Shown piece by piece: positions 33,237 to 42,063 of a DNA stretch of 58,634 nucleotides; position 1 is the stretch's first letter; each line of letters opens with the position of its first letter. The notes under the pieces were generated by a model. The model was not told the origin of the DNA, searched no databases, and saw only the letters and a program-made list of their open reading frames with translations. Source of the stretch: Ignavibacteria bacterium (lineage in GTDB: Bacteria > Bacteroidota > Ignavibacteria > Kapaibacteriales > UBA2268); contig JAERMQ010000022.1 in assembly GCA_016844745.1 (NCBI GenBank), positions 1 through 58,634 on the forward strand, in the 5' to 3' direction. Made by a program: the position numbers and the translations under genes.

Positions 33237-35249
33237 ATGGAAAAGAATAAAGTATATTATTACCTGGTAATCTTATTCGTTATTTCCATTCCTTTGCAAG
33301 CTCAATGGGAAGAATGTAATAATGGTCTTTTTGGCGGTTATATTAATTGTATGGTAAATGATGGTAACAATCTTTATATCGGTACTCAAAACGGAATATT
33401 TTTTTCATCGGATTTTGGAAATAATTGGGTCAATAAAAACAGGGATTTACCTGAACTTTATGTAAATACTATATATATTAATCAAAAAAAGATTTATGCA
33501 GGTACTAAAAGCGGATTATTCGTATCATCCGACTTTGGTCAAAATTGGTTAAAAATTCCAAGCCCTACCAATCGTGCTATATTTTCAATATTAATCATTG
33601 AAAATAAGATTATTTTAGGAACTTCTATGGGTTTATACCTATCAACCGATAATGGTAATAAATGGTTGTTAAAAAATATTGACCAATATGCAACAGTAAC
33701 TAATATCACTATTTCGGGAAAAAAAATATTTTCTGTAATATACAATGCTTTATATTGTTCCAATGATAATGGTGATATTTGGTTCAAAGTAATGGATACA
33801 GGTTATATAACAATATCTTCAATGACTTGCTATGGAAAATATTTATGTTTTGGCACAAATGAAGGTTCCTTTTATTACTCAACCGATAACGGTGAGAAAT
33901 GGATTGGCTGTGTGGGAGATTTTTCATATTTGGATTATTCTATTAGTGCTATTTTGATTAACGATAATAAATTTCTTATTGGAACAAATAACGGATTTTA
34001 TCATTCTTCCGATGAGGGGAAAAATTGGACGCATATATCAGATAAAAATAATATCTGTATTAAAACAATTGCTCAAGCTAACAACTATGTTTTTGCCGGG
34101 ACTTGCGGGAGCGGAGTTATCATGACAAAAAACCTGATAGATTGGGAAGAGAAAAATTCCGGATTAGTTAATATTTTCATATCTACCTTCACTTCTGATA
34201 ATAAAGATTTATATGCAGGAACTTTAGGCTCCGGTCTGTTTCTGACAAGTGATAATGGAGATAATTGGGTCTCCATAAATTCCGGATTACCAAGCTGTAA
34301 TATTTATTCACTTGGGATTATCGGCTCAAGAATTTTAGCAGGAACAAATAATGGATTGTTTATTTCTACAAATCAAGGTGTTGATTGGCCAAAAAAGGCG
34401 CCGGATTTGAATGGTCAATATGTTAATTCAATTATATCGGATGATAATATAATTTTTGCCGGAACTTCAAAAGGATTTTATCAGTCAAATGATATAGGGG
34501 ATACATGGACTTTCAAAAGTGATGGTCTTGAGAATAAAGGTATTAAGCAAATGATAAAAAATAATAATTTGATATATGCAGCAACCGAATATTATTTATA
34601 CTCCTCAAGTAATAATGGAACAAATTGGCAATTTTTGGACTTAGGCTATGTCATGCCTTATATATATTCTATGGACAAAAGCAATGAATTTATTTGCTTA
34701 AATTCTTCAGGGAATATATTGATATCTACTGATAATGGGAATTTTTGGCAATTGAGATATCATAGTAACTGGGGTTTAAATTTAAAAAAAGTTATAATTT
34801 GTGATAATAATTTTATTGGCTCTGATTTAGGAAAAAATATATATGTTTCTTATGATAGTTGCAGGTCGTGGACATCAATTTCATTGCAGATAAATATGAA
34901 TATTAACACTTTGTTTATCCATGATAAATATTTATATGCAGGTACATTTGGAGCAGGAATTTATCGAACAAGAATAAGAGATGAAGTAAATAATGTAAGG
35001 GATAATAAATTAATTCAAATATTCAATATTTCTCCCAATCCTGCCGACAACAGCATCACAATCCTGCACGGCTTGCAGAGCGGCAGCGTTGCTATCTACA
35101 ACCTATTTGGCGAGAAAACCTATGAAACCAAAATAGAAGGCGATAGTACTTTAAATATCAATGTTTCGGAATGGCGCAGCGGCGTGTATTTATGCGTTGT
35201 GCGGGGTGCAAGTGGGATTATTACGAATAAGGTAGTTATTGCAAGGTAA
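33237..35249 (+). CDS. Large secreted YCF48/BNR-repeat protein with T9SS sorting domain
   Basis: A 670-residue protein. The signal peptide is YYYLVILFVISIPLQAQ. At least ten repeats of the pattern (G)LF.S.DNG..W...N, with AGT.. between them (SSDFGNNWVNKN, SSDFGQNWLKIP, STDNGNKWLLKN, SDNGDNWVSINSG), build a beta-propeller. The last 80 residues (IFNISPNPADNSITIL to GIITNKVVIAR) are a T9SS type A sorting domain with higher GC than the repeats, as if acquired separately. The start at 33237 precedes the signal peptide; a longer frame upstream has no support. Likely surface-exposed. Confidence 0.86.
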   Translation: MEKNKVYYYLVILFVISIPLQAQWEECNNGLFGGYINCMVNDGNNLYIGTQNGIFFSSDFGNNWVNKNRDLPELYVNTIYINQKKIYAGTKSGLFVSSDFGQNWLKIPSPTNRAIFSILIIENKIILGTSMGLYLSTDNGNKWLLKNIDQYATVTNITISGKKIFSVIYNALYCSNDNGDIWFKVMDTGYITISSMTCYGKYLCFGTNEGSFYYSTDNGEKWIGCVGDFSYLDYSISAILINDNKFLIGTNNGFYHSSDEGKNWTHISDKNNICIKTIAQANNYVFAGTCGSGVIMTKNLIDWEEKNSGLVNIFISTFTSDNKDLYAGTLGSGLFLTSDNGDNWVSINSGLPSCNIYSLGIIGSRILAGTNNGLFISTNQGVDWPKKAPDLNGQYVNSIISDDNIIFAGTSKGFYQSNDIGDTWTFKSDGLENKGIKQMIKNNNLIYAATEYYLYSSSNNGTNWQFLDLGYVMPYIYSMDKSNEFICLNSSGNILISTDNGNFWQLRYHSNWGLNLKKVIICDNNFIGSDLGKNIYVSYDSCRSWTSISLQINMNINTLFIHDKYLYAGTFGAGIYRTRIRDEVNNVRDNKLIQIFNISPNPADNSITILHGLQSGSVAIYNLFGEKTYETKIEGDSTLNINVSEWRSGVYLCVVRGASGIITNKVVIAR

Positions 35250-35315
35250 ATATCTGAATTAATGATTTGTGGTATTTCTATAATATTTCCCGGCTACCAA
35301 CGACTATAAACGCTG

Positions 35316-36440
35316 ATGGTATTGACGATTGCGATTTTTATGATTACTGATATACTCGAAAAAAATGATTTTTCTGCCGCAGACCTTGCCGAACTGATTT
35401 CAGCAGAAAATAATGATGATATTGAGTTCATACGGAATAAAGCTTACGAGGTAATGCGGCTACACGTCGGTGAAGAGGTGTATTACCGCGGATTAATCGA
35501 ATTTTCGAATATATGTACATCAGATTGCTACTACTGCGGCATTCGAAAAAGCAATACTGTACCCAAAAGATATACCCTGACTAAAGAGGAAATACTAACT
35601 CAGGCAAAATGGTGCGCCGGCGAAGGTTACGGCTCACTTGTTTTGCAATCAGGTGAAAGAAATGATGAAAGATTTATCGAATATTTAGAAGAAATTATTA
35701 CCTCAATTAAAAATGAAACCAAATCAGTGAAACTGCCCGATGGTTTGGGAGTTACTCTTTGCGTTGGCGAGCAGACTGCAAATAATTATAAACGACTATT
35801 CGATGCCGGCGCACATCGCTACCTGCTTAGAATCGAAACAACCAATCGTGAGTTATTCGAAAAAATTCATCCTGAAACTCAATCTTTTGATGAAAGAGTT
35901 AATTGCTTAAAATTGATTAAGGAAGCGGGGTTCCAGCTTGGTACAGGCGTTATGATAGGCATACCCGGGCAAACCGCATTAGACTTAGCTAACGATTTAC
36001 TCTTCTTTCGCAACATGGACGTGGATATGATTGGGATGGGACCATTTCTTGCAAACAGGAATACACCAATGTATATAAAAGGAAATGATTCCGAAGATGA
36101 AAAGCAGAAAATTTATAGACTCTCTCTAAAAATGATTGCTGTTGCAAGGATATTCCTGAAGGATGTCAATATAGCTTCCACCACTGCGTTACAGGCGATG
36201 TATCCTTTCGGCAGGGAAGAGGGGCTGCGATACGGAGCTAATATTCTAATGCCTCAATTAACACCAACCGAGTATCGCAAGGATTATCAATTATACGACG
36301 GCAAACCGTGCATAGATGAAGATGCCGATGACTGTGCGGAATGTTTGGAAGCCCGCGTTAAATTTGTGGGCAGGCAGGTTGCATTTGATTCCTGGGGCGA
36401 TTCAAAGCATTTTAAGAGTAGGGTTGCAAAATCTCAATAA
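35316..36440 (+). CDS. hydE: [FeFe]-hydrogenase maturase HydE-like radical SAM protein
   Basis: A 374-residue radical SAM enzyme. The SAM cluster motif is CTSDCYYC (Cys67, Cys71, Cys74). LIEFSNIC before it, SGERNDERF, RIETTNRELF and IGIPGQT are as in HydE. A second cysteine set, Cys332-x7-Cys340-x2-Cys343 in CIDEDADDCAEC, matches the auxiliary cluster site of HydE. In known systems HydE works with HydF and HydG to build the H-cluster. Neither these nor a hydrogenase is in the window. A HydE-like stand-alone role is therefore possible. An alternative start is ATG 35340 (MITDILEKN). Confidence 0.88.
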   Translation: MVLTIAIFMITDILEKNDFSAADLAELISAENNDDIEFIRNKAYEVMRLHVGEEVYYRGLIEFSNICTSDCYYCGIRKSNTVPKRYTLTKEEILTQAKWCAGEGYGSLVLQSGERNDERFIEYLEEIITSIKNETKSVKLPDGLGVTLCVGEQTANNYKRLFDAGAHRYLLRIETTNRELFEKIHPETQSFDERVNCLKLIKEAGFQLGTGVMIGIPGQTALDLANDLLFFRNMDVDMIGMGPFLANRNTPMYIKGNDSEDEKQKIYRLSLKMIAVARIFLKDVNIASTTALQAMYPFGREEGLRYGANILMPQLTPTEYRKDYQLYDGKPCIDEDADDCAECLEARVKFVGRQVAFDSWGDSKHFKSRVAKSQ

Positions 36441-36577
36441 TTTTTATGTATTAAGTGCTTCATATAAATTTTATATTTGCTTCAAATATTAGTAAGAAAG
36501 TCATTCTGAATTCCAAAATAATGGAATTAATAGAAATATTTAATTTTCATTAACAATTGACCATTGACCATTAACCA

Positions 36578-36880
36578 TTATCTTACCTCATAATGCTGGG
36601 ATTTTTCATCGAAACGGGAAAGAAGGAGCCGTGCTGCCTTCGGAACGACAGCCGTTTCATATTCCTCACCTGCGAATGCTTTGACGGACTCAAGCGAATC
36701 GAACCACATTATCGTAATAAACTCTGTTTCATTTTCGAGCTGTCGCCGGAGTAATTGAATACCCTTATAGCCTTCGATTTTGCGGTTTTCTATTCCGGTG
36801 AAAATCTCCCTTTTGAGAAGATGCTCGTAAGTATCGGCATTATCAAAGGATGTATAGCCGTGCCAGATTCGTGTTATCAT
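36578..36880 (-). CDS. Antibiotic biosynthesis monooxygenase (ABM) domain protein
   Basis: A 100-residue dimeric alpha/beta-barrel protein. ITRIWHGYTSFDNADTY, KGIQLLRRQLENETEF and TIMWFDSLESVKAF fit the ABM family, whose members include small monooxygenases and heme-degrading enzymes. There is no substrate clue from the context: HydE and the PIN/HNH island are the neighbours on either side. Confidence 0.78.
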   Translation of the reverse strand: MITRIWHGYTSFDNADTYEHLLKREIFTGIENRKIEGYKGIQLLRRQLENETEFITIMWFDSLESVKAFAGEEYETAVVPKAARLLLSRFDEKSQHYEVR

Positions 36881-36904
36881 AGGTTGTGCCTTTTTATTTA
36901 TTTA

Positions 36905-37405
36905 TCACTTAATAAATAAATTATTATTAATTAGTAATTGTTTCCAATTTATAAATTTACCAATCCTTTTAAAAGCAGACAAATCAATAAATTTACTTGC
37001 AAATCTTTTTTCCTTTTTTAAACTTTCTAAATTGTTAAGAATAAGTTCATATATGTCTTCTGATGAATTTTCAGGATATATTGATAATTCAAAAGTTTTT
37101 CCTATGTATTCTATTCTTTTTTTAACCTTTAATCCTGAGTAACTTTTATTATTCATAAAGTAAGTATCAGCCCTGTATTGAGTACCAAGAGTATAAATAC
37201 AAATCCATCCAATAACTTCATTATATTTCCAAGGTACTTTTATACTATCAAGATAATTATCATATAATTCATAAGTTTTAGGATCTGTTTCATTAAAATA
37301 TGAATATTTAGATAATTGAGCAACTTTCCAATTGTTGACTTTTTTGGTATATTTTTCAAAAGAGATTCTATAAATTGGTATCTCAAAAATATAATTATTT
37401 GGCAT
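36905..37405 (-). CDS. Unknown protein, last gene of the ImmA-PIN-HNH island
   Basis: A 166-residue protein that I do not recognise. It has an alternating, aromatic-rich sequence (IFEIPIYRISFEKYTKK, VIGWICIYTLGTQYRADTYF, IEYIGKTFELSIY) and a lysine-rich C-terminus. No signal peptide or membrane helix is present. It is 57 bases downstream of the HNH endonuclease gene on the same strand and shares its AT-rich composition, so it is probably in the same transcript. A role as immunity or accessory factor is speculation. Confidence 0.6.
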   Translation of the reverse strand: MPNNYIFEIPIYRISFEKYTKKVNNWKVAQLSKYSYFNETDPKTYELYDNYLDSIKVPWKYNEVIGWICIYTLGTQYRADTYFMNNKSYSGLKVKKRIEYIGKTFELSIYPENSSEDIYELILNNLESLKKEKRFASKFIDLSAFKRIGKFINWKQLLINNNLFIK

Positions 37406-37462
37406 AATAAATCCATGAATTTTAAGTTTTTGAATAATTTACAACTTTTGTTTGATGTTAGT

Positions 37463-38569
37463 TTATTTAATTATATCCATTAATTCATCAATAGAAATCC
37501 AGGGTCTTTTACGATGCAGCATTCGATGGCAATTTGAACAAACTAATACCATATCAGAAAATTTTGTTTCTGTTTCGTTTGTGAGTTGAGATATTGGGAA
37601 CAAGTGATGTGCTTCAATAAAACCTTTTCCAAGTTCTCCGTATTTGTCATAAAAGGAAAAACCGCATATTTGGCAAGGAAGATTAGCATTTGTTTTTAAA
37701 CTTCTATCTTTTACTTTACAAACAAGTTCTCTATTTCGTTCCTTAGATTTATGTAGATTATATATTTCTTTTCCTTCGGGGAAAGCTAATTCGTCATCAT
37801 CTTCAACAATATCTTGTTTACTATCCTTTTCTTGTAATTTTTTTTCAACATCATTAAGTGAAGTTAATATAAATGTTGAACCTGACAGATTAGATTTTAT
37901 TTCCTTCATTTGATTGCCTAAAATCCAAAGAAATGAATGTGCATCTAATAAAGTCGCTGAACTATCTTTTGTATGTAAAAAATCTCGAACTTGTTTAATT
38001 ATATCAATAAATGTTGTATAATTTTCCCATGAAGCATTACTACTTGTTTTAAAGTCATTAAGTCCAATTATTTCAAAAATTATATCAAACTTCTCTTGAG
38101 AAATAGGCATAAATTTATTTTTATCTTTTATGAAAAATAGATAGGCAATAAATTGATAGCTTAATTTTTCATCTAAGAAATTTTCAAATGCCTTTTGGTC
38201 TTGTATTTTACTTTTGAAAAAATCGAAAAGAATTGTTTCTAATTTTGTGCTATTTGAGCGTTTTGAAAAATTGTCCTTCTTTCTCCAGTCAACAAGGTTA
38301 TTGTTAATAATTTGATTATTGTGATTAACTCGTGTCTTTATGGCTGATATAACATCTCGTTGGATTTTACCTGTTCCAATGTCATCCGTCTTCCAAAATT
38401 TGTTGCCTAAATTTTCTCTTGCTTCCTCATAAACTGAATATTTATAATTCTCAGTATTGTCAACTAATTTTGATGTTTTAAAAGAAAGAATATCTTGTTT
38501 ATCGTAGGTTTTAATAAAATCAGAAAATTCGGAAAATCTCGTTTCTAATATTTCATGTTGAATTGTCAT
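37463..38569 (-). CDS. HNH endonuclease (McrA-like C-terminal domain)
   Basis: A 368-residue protein. The C-terminal 75 residues hold a full HNH nuclease with zinc-binding cysteines: CQICGFSFYDKYGE, then GFIEAHHLFPISQL with the catalytic His pair, then MVLVCSNCHRMLHRKRP. The N-terminal 280 residues are helical, charged and unfamiliar; they may recognise DNA or partners, as in restriction endonucleases that cut modified DNA. Its place between a PIN protein and an unknown gene suggests a defence island. Methylation targets or a cognate methyltransferase are not visible. Confidence 0.82.
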   Translation of the reverse strand: MTIQHEILETRFSEFSDFIKTYDKQDILSFKTSKLVDNTENYKYSVYEEARENLGNKFWKTDDIGTGKIQRDVISAIKTRVNHNNQIINNNLVDWRKKDNFSKRSNSTKLETILFDFFKSKIQDQKAFENFLDEKLSYQFIAYLFFIKDKNKFMPISQEKFDIIFEIIGLNDFKTSSNASWENYTTFIDIIKQVRDFLHTKDSSATLLDAHSFLWILGNQMKEIKSNLSGSTFILTSLNDVEKKLQEKDSKQDIVEDDDELAFPEGKEIYNLHKSKERNRELVCKVKDRSLKTNANLPCQICGFSFYDKYGELGKGFIEAHHLFPISQLTNETETKFSDMVLVCSNCHRMLHRKRPWISIDELMDIIK

Positions 38570-38616
38570 TTCTGTGTCAATTAACCATCTTTAAAACTTG
38601 TTTATTTATCGAGAAT

Positions 38617-39117
38617 TTAAAATGTCATACCTAAACTTCTAAACATTCCAATAGTATTGGTGAATTTAACTCCAAATTCAACACAAACATCAGGTATTTT
38701 TATTTTGTTTTTCCTTAGAGGTTCACTTATTTCTTGAGTAACAATAATTAAATTATCGACATTTGCAAGTGCATAAGATATAATCCATGCATCTGCTTCA
38801 TCTGCATCTAAAAATTCGGCTATCGCTTTAGGTAAATAATGATTGCTTTTTGAAACTGCCCAATTAACTATTCTTATGTAAAAACCATCTATCGATGTTG
38901 AGTCTATAAAAAAATCTTTAGGCAAATTTTCTTCATACCATTTTTTTAAAGAATCATCATTTTTGTATATTTCTTTCTTGACTTTGTCTATACTAAAAAT
39001 TTTTCTTTCATTCGCTAATTGTTTTACTTTACTCCAATAGCTTAATACAACATCTAAAGGATAACTCCCTCTGTGGGATTGAATGAAAAAATTGGTATCT
39101 ACCAAGTAAAAACTCAT
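38617..39117 (-). CDS. DUF4411 PIN-like protein
   Basis: A 166-residue PIN-fold protein of the DUF4411 type. FYLVDTNFFIQSHRGSYPLD holds the first Asp, KVKKEIYKNDD the conserved Glu region, and EADAWIISYALAN the third acidic cluster. The C-terminal KIKIPDVCVEFGVKFTNTIG is typical of the family. It lies five bases after the ImmA/IrrE gene, an arrangement recurring in bacterial toxin-antitoxin-like pairs. It likely cleaves RNA, controlled by the upstream protein. Confidence 0.83.
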   Translation of the reverse strand: MSFYLVDTNFFIQSHRGSYPLDVVLSYWSKVKQLANERKIFSIDKVKKEIYKNDDSLKKWYEENLPKDFFIDSTSIDGFYIRIVNWAVSKSNHYLPKAIAEFLDADEADAWIISYALANVDNLIIVTQEISEPLRKNKIKIPDVCVEFGVKFTNTIGMFRSLGMTF

Positions 39118-39122
39118 AGTGA

Positions 39123-40250
39123 TTAAAAGTGTTTAGTGAAGAATTTCTGAAAAGTATTACCATTTAAACCAGTTAATTTATATGCATCTCTATATAAAAG
39201 CATATTAGCCTTAACAGCATTATTTATATGTGCTGCAAAAGTTAAACTTAACCTTTTTTTAGTAGTAGCATAGAAATCTCCTCCAGAACTCTGATTTACT
39301 TTTTTAATAAATTCTCGATTAGAATATTCTTCGTAAAAATCAAAAAATTGAGCACGTGAAATTTTTCCGGTATCTAATGCACGCCGTGCAAGAACTATTT
39401 CACTTACTTTGAAGTATCTTGCAGTATAATTAATATTTGGGTGTTTGCTCCAAATTTCATTAAAGGAAACTTCAGGAACTAAAAATTCGGCAGCAACTTT
39501 ATCACATAATAATTCTATAGGGTCATTTGCAGGTTGTAAATTTCTAAAATCGAATCCTGCACTCTGTCCCGTCCATATGTGAGCTAATTCATGTACTATT
39601 GTAAAAAGTTGTGCGGCTTTACTATCGGAATTGTTTATAAACATAAAAGGAGACATTTCATCAACTAATACAAAACCTCGACATTCTTCAACTTTTATCG
39701 GCCTGGAAGTATTGTTTTCGACAACTCCGTTAAAAATCATAATAATTCCAATTTCTTCAATCTTATCTATTAAATGCTGCAGTGCTTCATGCCATGTATG
39801 AAATCTGCTTGCCCAATTTATTGGCAATCCAAGAGTTTTTCTAATATCGGAAACGATTTCCCGATGATTATTTTTATTTTGAAATTTCCCAACAAAATTT
39901 AAAACATTTTTGTCAAGGTCTCTCAAATAATTACTTAACCAGTCTTGCCTTTGTTGAATCAATAAAATAGTATCATATACATTTAAGCTAACACTCCTTT
40001 GTTGTGTTTTATTTGTTCGAAAAAATGGAAAAGGAAGAGTTTCCATCGGAGGTTTTGACAAAAAAAGGTAACCAAATGGTAAGTACACTTTCTTAGAAAA
40101 AGATTCCAATTGTTTTAAGGTCGGTTTTTTTTTATCTTCTAACCAATCCAATACAAGTGGAGTCTTGGTTATAAATTCATTGAATTCATATCCGGCACGT
40201 GTTATAGCCCATGTAATCATATTGGTATTGATATTTACTTCCGGTCTCAT
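39123..40250 (-). CDS. ImmA/IrrE-family metallopeptidase with N-terminal HTH-like domain
   Basis: A 375-residue protein, first gene of the island. Residues 10-70 (MITWAITRAGYEFNEF, KKPTLKQLESFSKKVYLPFG) look like the XRE-type helix-turn-helix that heads this family. The metalloprotease motif HELAH is at 220-224 (IVHELAHIW). The segment following, LLCDKVAAEFLVPE, contains the third metal-ligand region. ImmA cleaves phage repressors; in toxin-antitoxin settings the HTH part acts as repressor/antitoxin. Here it likely controls the DUF4411 PIN gene five bases downstream, and perhaps the whole island. Confidence 0.87.
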   Translation of the reverse strand: MRPEVNINTNMITWAITRAGYEFNEFITKTPLVLDWLEDKKKPTLKQLESFSKKVYLPFGYLFLSKPPMETLPFPFFRTNKTQQRSVSLNVYDTILLIQQRQDWLSNYLRDLDKNVLNFVGKFQNKNNHREIVSDIRKTLGLPINWASRFHTWHEALQHLIDKIEEIGIIMIFNGVVENNTSRPIKVEECRGFVLVDEMSPFMFINNSDSKAAQLFTIVHELAHIWTGQSAGFDFRNLQPANDPIELLCDKVAAEFLVPEVSFNEIWSKHPNINYTARYFKVSEIVLARRALDTGKISRAQFFDFYEEYSNREFIKKVNQSSGGDFYATTKKRLSLTFAAHINNAVKANMLLYRDAYKLTGLNGNTFQKFFTKHF

Positions 40251-40496
40251 ATAAAGTTTTTGAATAATTTTTTTTAATTACGATTTTTTTTATTTTTCAA
40301 AAAATGATTAATTAATATAGATAAATTACAAAATAAAATTTATATAAAAAAAGTCAATCAGAAATCAAATCGCCTTTTTAAAATATCCCTAATGCAAGGT
40401 TCGAACAGACGTTGCATGCAACGTCTCTACACATCCTACCTCTTATAAAAAGAAGATGTCCTACATCTGCCAGATGTTGGACATCTGTTCTAAAGC
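40251..40496. other. Gap with palindromes of two families
   Basis: No gene is seen. Bases 40408-40427 hold GACGTTGCATGCAACGTC, a perfect dyad. Bases 40453-40486 hold AGATGTCC.ACATCT-type arms, the same family found in frame in the anti-sigma fusion (14130-14192) and the second cyclase (53320-53351). It sits between the island and mrp. Confidence 0.7.
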
Positions 40497-41297
40497 CTAA
40501 TTCAGCTTCGCAAGCAACTTCTCGGCAATATCTTTGTATATTCCAACTAACTGATGTGTTCCGTCCATTGCGGCTGGTATGCCCATATCTGCCATAGAGC
40601 ATACACCTTCGATAATCGGTATCTGCCCTAATAAATCCGTACCGATTTCCTCAGCTAAGTGCTTGCCGCCATCCTGACCGAATAAATAGAACTTCTCATT
40701 CGGCAGTTTATCAGTCTGGAAATATGAGAAATTCTCGATTACACCAAGGCAAGTCACGTTGAATGTCTTTACTCTGAACATATCGGCTGTTTTACGTGAA
40801 TCGGCTACTGCTACCTTTTGTGGAGTAGTTACGATTACTGCTCCGGCTAAAGGCAGTTCCTGCACGACGCTGATGTGAATATCACTCGTGCCGGGCGGAG
40901 TATCGACCAATAGAATATCCAATTCATCCCAATTAGTCGAAAGAAGGATTTCGGTAATTGCCTTCGACGCTAAGGGACCTCGCCAGACAACAGCACGCTT
41001 CGGGTCAACCAAATTGCCAATTGAGATAAGCTTTACGCCATATTTCATAATTGGCAGATTGCGTCCGACGCCGTTGTCATTATATACCTCCGGTTTCTCA
41101 TCTTCAATCCCGAACATTATCGGAATTGACGGACCGAAAATATCCCCGTCGAACAGCCCAACCTTCATACCCATATTGGCAAAAGTAACGGCCAGATTCG
41201 CCGATACAGTCGATTTGCCGACACCACCCTTACCGGAAGTTATTGCTACTATATTCTTGATATTTGGAACATCTATTTTGTGCTTTACAAGCTGCAT
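40497..41297 (-). CDS. mrp: Mrp/ApbC-type iron-sulfur carrier ATPase
   Basis: A 266-residue P-loop ATPase. Deviant Walker A SGKGGVGKSTVSANLA at about 20-35, VGLFDGDIFGPSIPIMFG, LLVDTPPGTSDIH and IVTTPQKVA define the Mrp family. The N-terminal DUF59 domain is absent. The usual CPxC after VIENFSYF is missing (QTDKLPNEKFYLFG follows), as also seen in other Bacteroidota-like Mrp proteins, so cluster transfer by that site is doubtful. Role: Fe-S cluster handling or assembly. The stop is next to the palindromes of the preceding gap. Confidence 0.88.
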   Translation of the reverse strand: MQLVKHKIDVPNIKNIVAITSGKGGVGKSTVSANLAVTFANMGMKVGLFDGDIFGPSIPIMFGIEDEKPEVYNDNGVGRNLPIMKYGVKLISIGNLVDPKRAVVWRGPLASKAITEILLSTNWDELDILLVDTPPGTSDIHISVVQELPLAGAVIVTTPQKVAVADSRKTADMFRVKTFNVTCLGVIENFSYFQTDKLPNEKFYLFGQDGGKHLAEEIGTDLLGQIPIIEGVCSMADMGIPAAMDGTHQLVGIYKDIAEKLLAKLN

Positions 41298-41333
41298 AAT
41301 TTACCTTATGTTATTGATATTAAATTAAATTTT

Positions 41334-41432
41334 GAAGAAAAACCCCCTAACCCCCGGTTTTAGAAGTAGAACATAGAAGTAGAAGTAGAACCAATTCCCC
41401 CTTTTTCAAAGGGGGTTAGGGGGTTTTTCTTC
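41334..41432. repeat. CCCCCTAACCCCC palindrome with inserted tandem
   Basis: A member of the family at 5598, 16139 and 26578, but one arm is split by copies of AGAAGTAGAAC, showing a repeat inserted into a repeat. It lies just upstream of the start of mrp, between it and the rest of the gap. Confidence 0.75.
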
Positions 41433-41703
41433 ATATTTACATCTCCAATTCAAAAAATTTAGTCAAGCCTAAAATTTCCAAGTGATTATTGACAATTTTA
41501 AAAAAATAATATTGCATTAGTGAATTATAACGAAAGAAATTATTATATTGTTAATTATTCTGATAATTCATTTATAAAATCCTTATTTTCACAATTAACC
41601 TAAGTAGAAAACAAATACCAAACAGCTCATAAACCTTATTATTCCTTGTTAACCGGGGAAAATGAGATTGACAGATTCTTGGATGAATTTTTTCTACTTA
41701 GTA

Positions 41704-41832
41704 GCCTGTTGAAAAAGTAAAGAAGAATGTCATTCTAAACGAAGTGAAGAATCCAGAAGCGGCATTGGGACTGGATTCTTCACTTCGCTTACGAATGACA
41801 TTCTTCCAAATAATTGGTTTTTCCACAGACTC
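41704..41832. repeat. MITE-like palindrome, GAAGTGAAGAATCC type
   Basis: Arms AAGAATGTCATTCTAAACGA and complement surround ATCCAGAAGCGGCATTGGGA. The inner arms resemble those of the elements at 811 and 19571 (GAAGNGAAGAATC), but the outer ends differ (GTTGAAAAA / TTTTTCCAC). Confidence 0.7.
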
Positions 41833-42063
41833 TTAGGTTAATAGCTGTTACATAAGGTTTAAAAAAAATTAATTTACCTGTCAGTGATAGTTTTCAATTT
41901 TCTTTTAAAATGAAAGACATACCTCATAATATTTGACTTATTAAATAACATTTTATTTTTTTTAATCAATTTTAAAAACTGTGAAATAAATATGATTATA
42001 TATTCGTTTATAAATATTATGATTGACTTTTTAAGTATTTCTAATTATTTTTGAGGTTCTCAA

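Larger units (their letters stand above)
41298..42063. other. Long non-coding gap with several palindromes
   Basis: 766 bases without a supported gene. It contains a CCCCCTAACCCCC palindrome with an inserted TAGAAGTAGAAC tandem (41334-41432), a MITE-like element (41704-41832: GAATGTCATTCTAAACGAAG arms inside GTTGAAAAA/TTTTTCCAC ends), and scattered AACCTAAGTAGAAAA/TTTTTCTACTTAG inverted fragments around it. The last 150 bases are AT-rich and should hold the creD promoter. Confidence 0.6.

Noticed and set aside
40497..41297. Mrp without CPxC as a novel variant
   Set aside because: As far as I recall, Bacteroidota-type Mrp proteins often lack this motif, so it is not unusual here.
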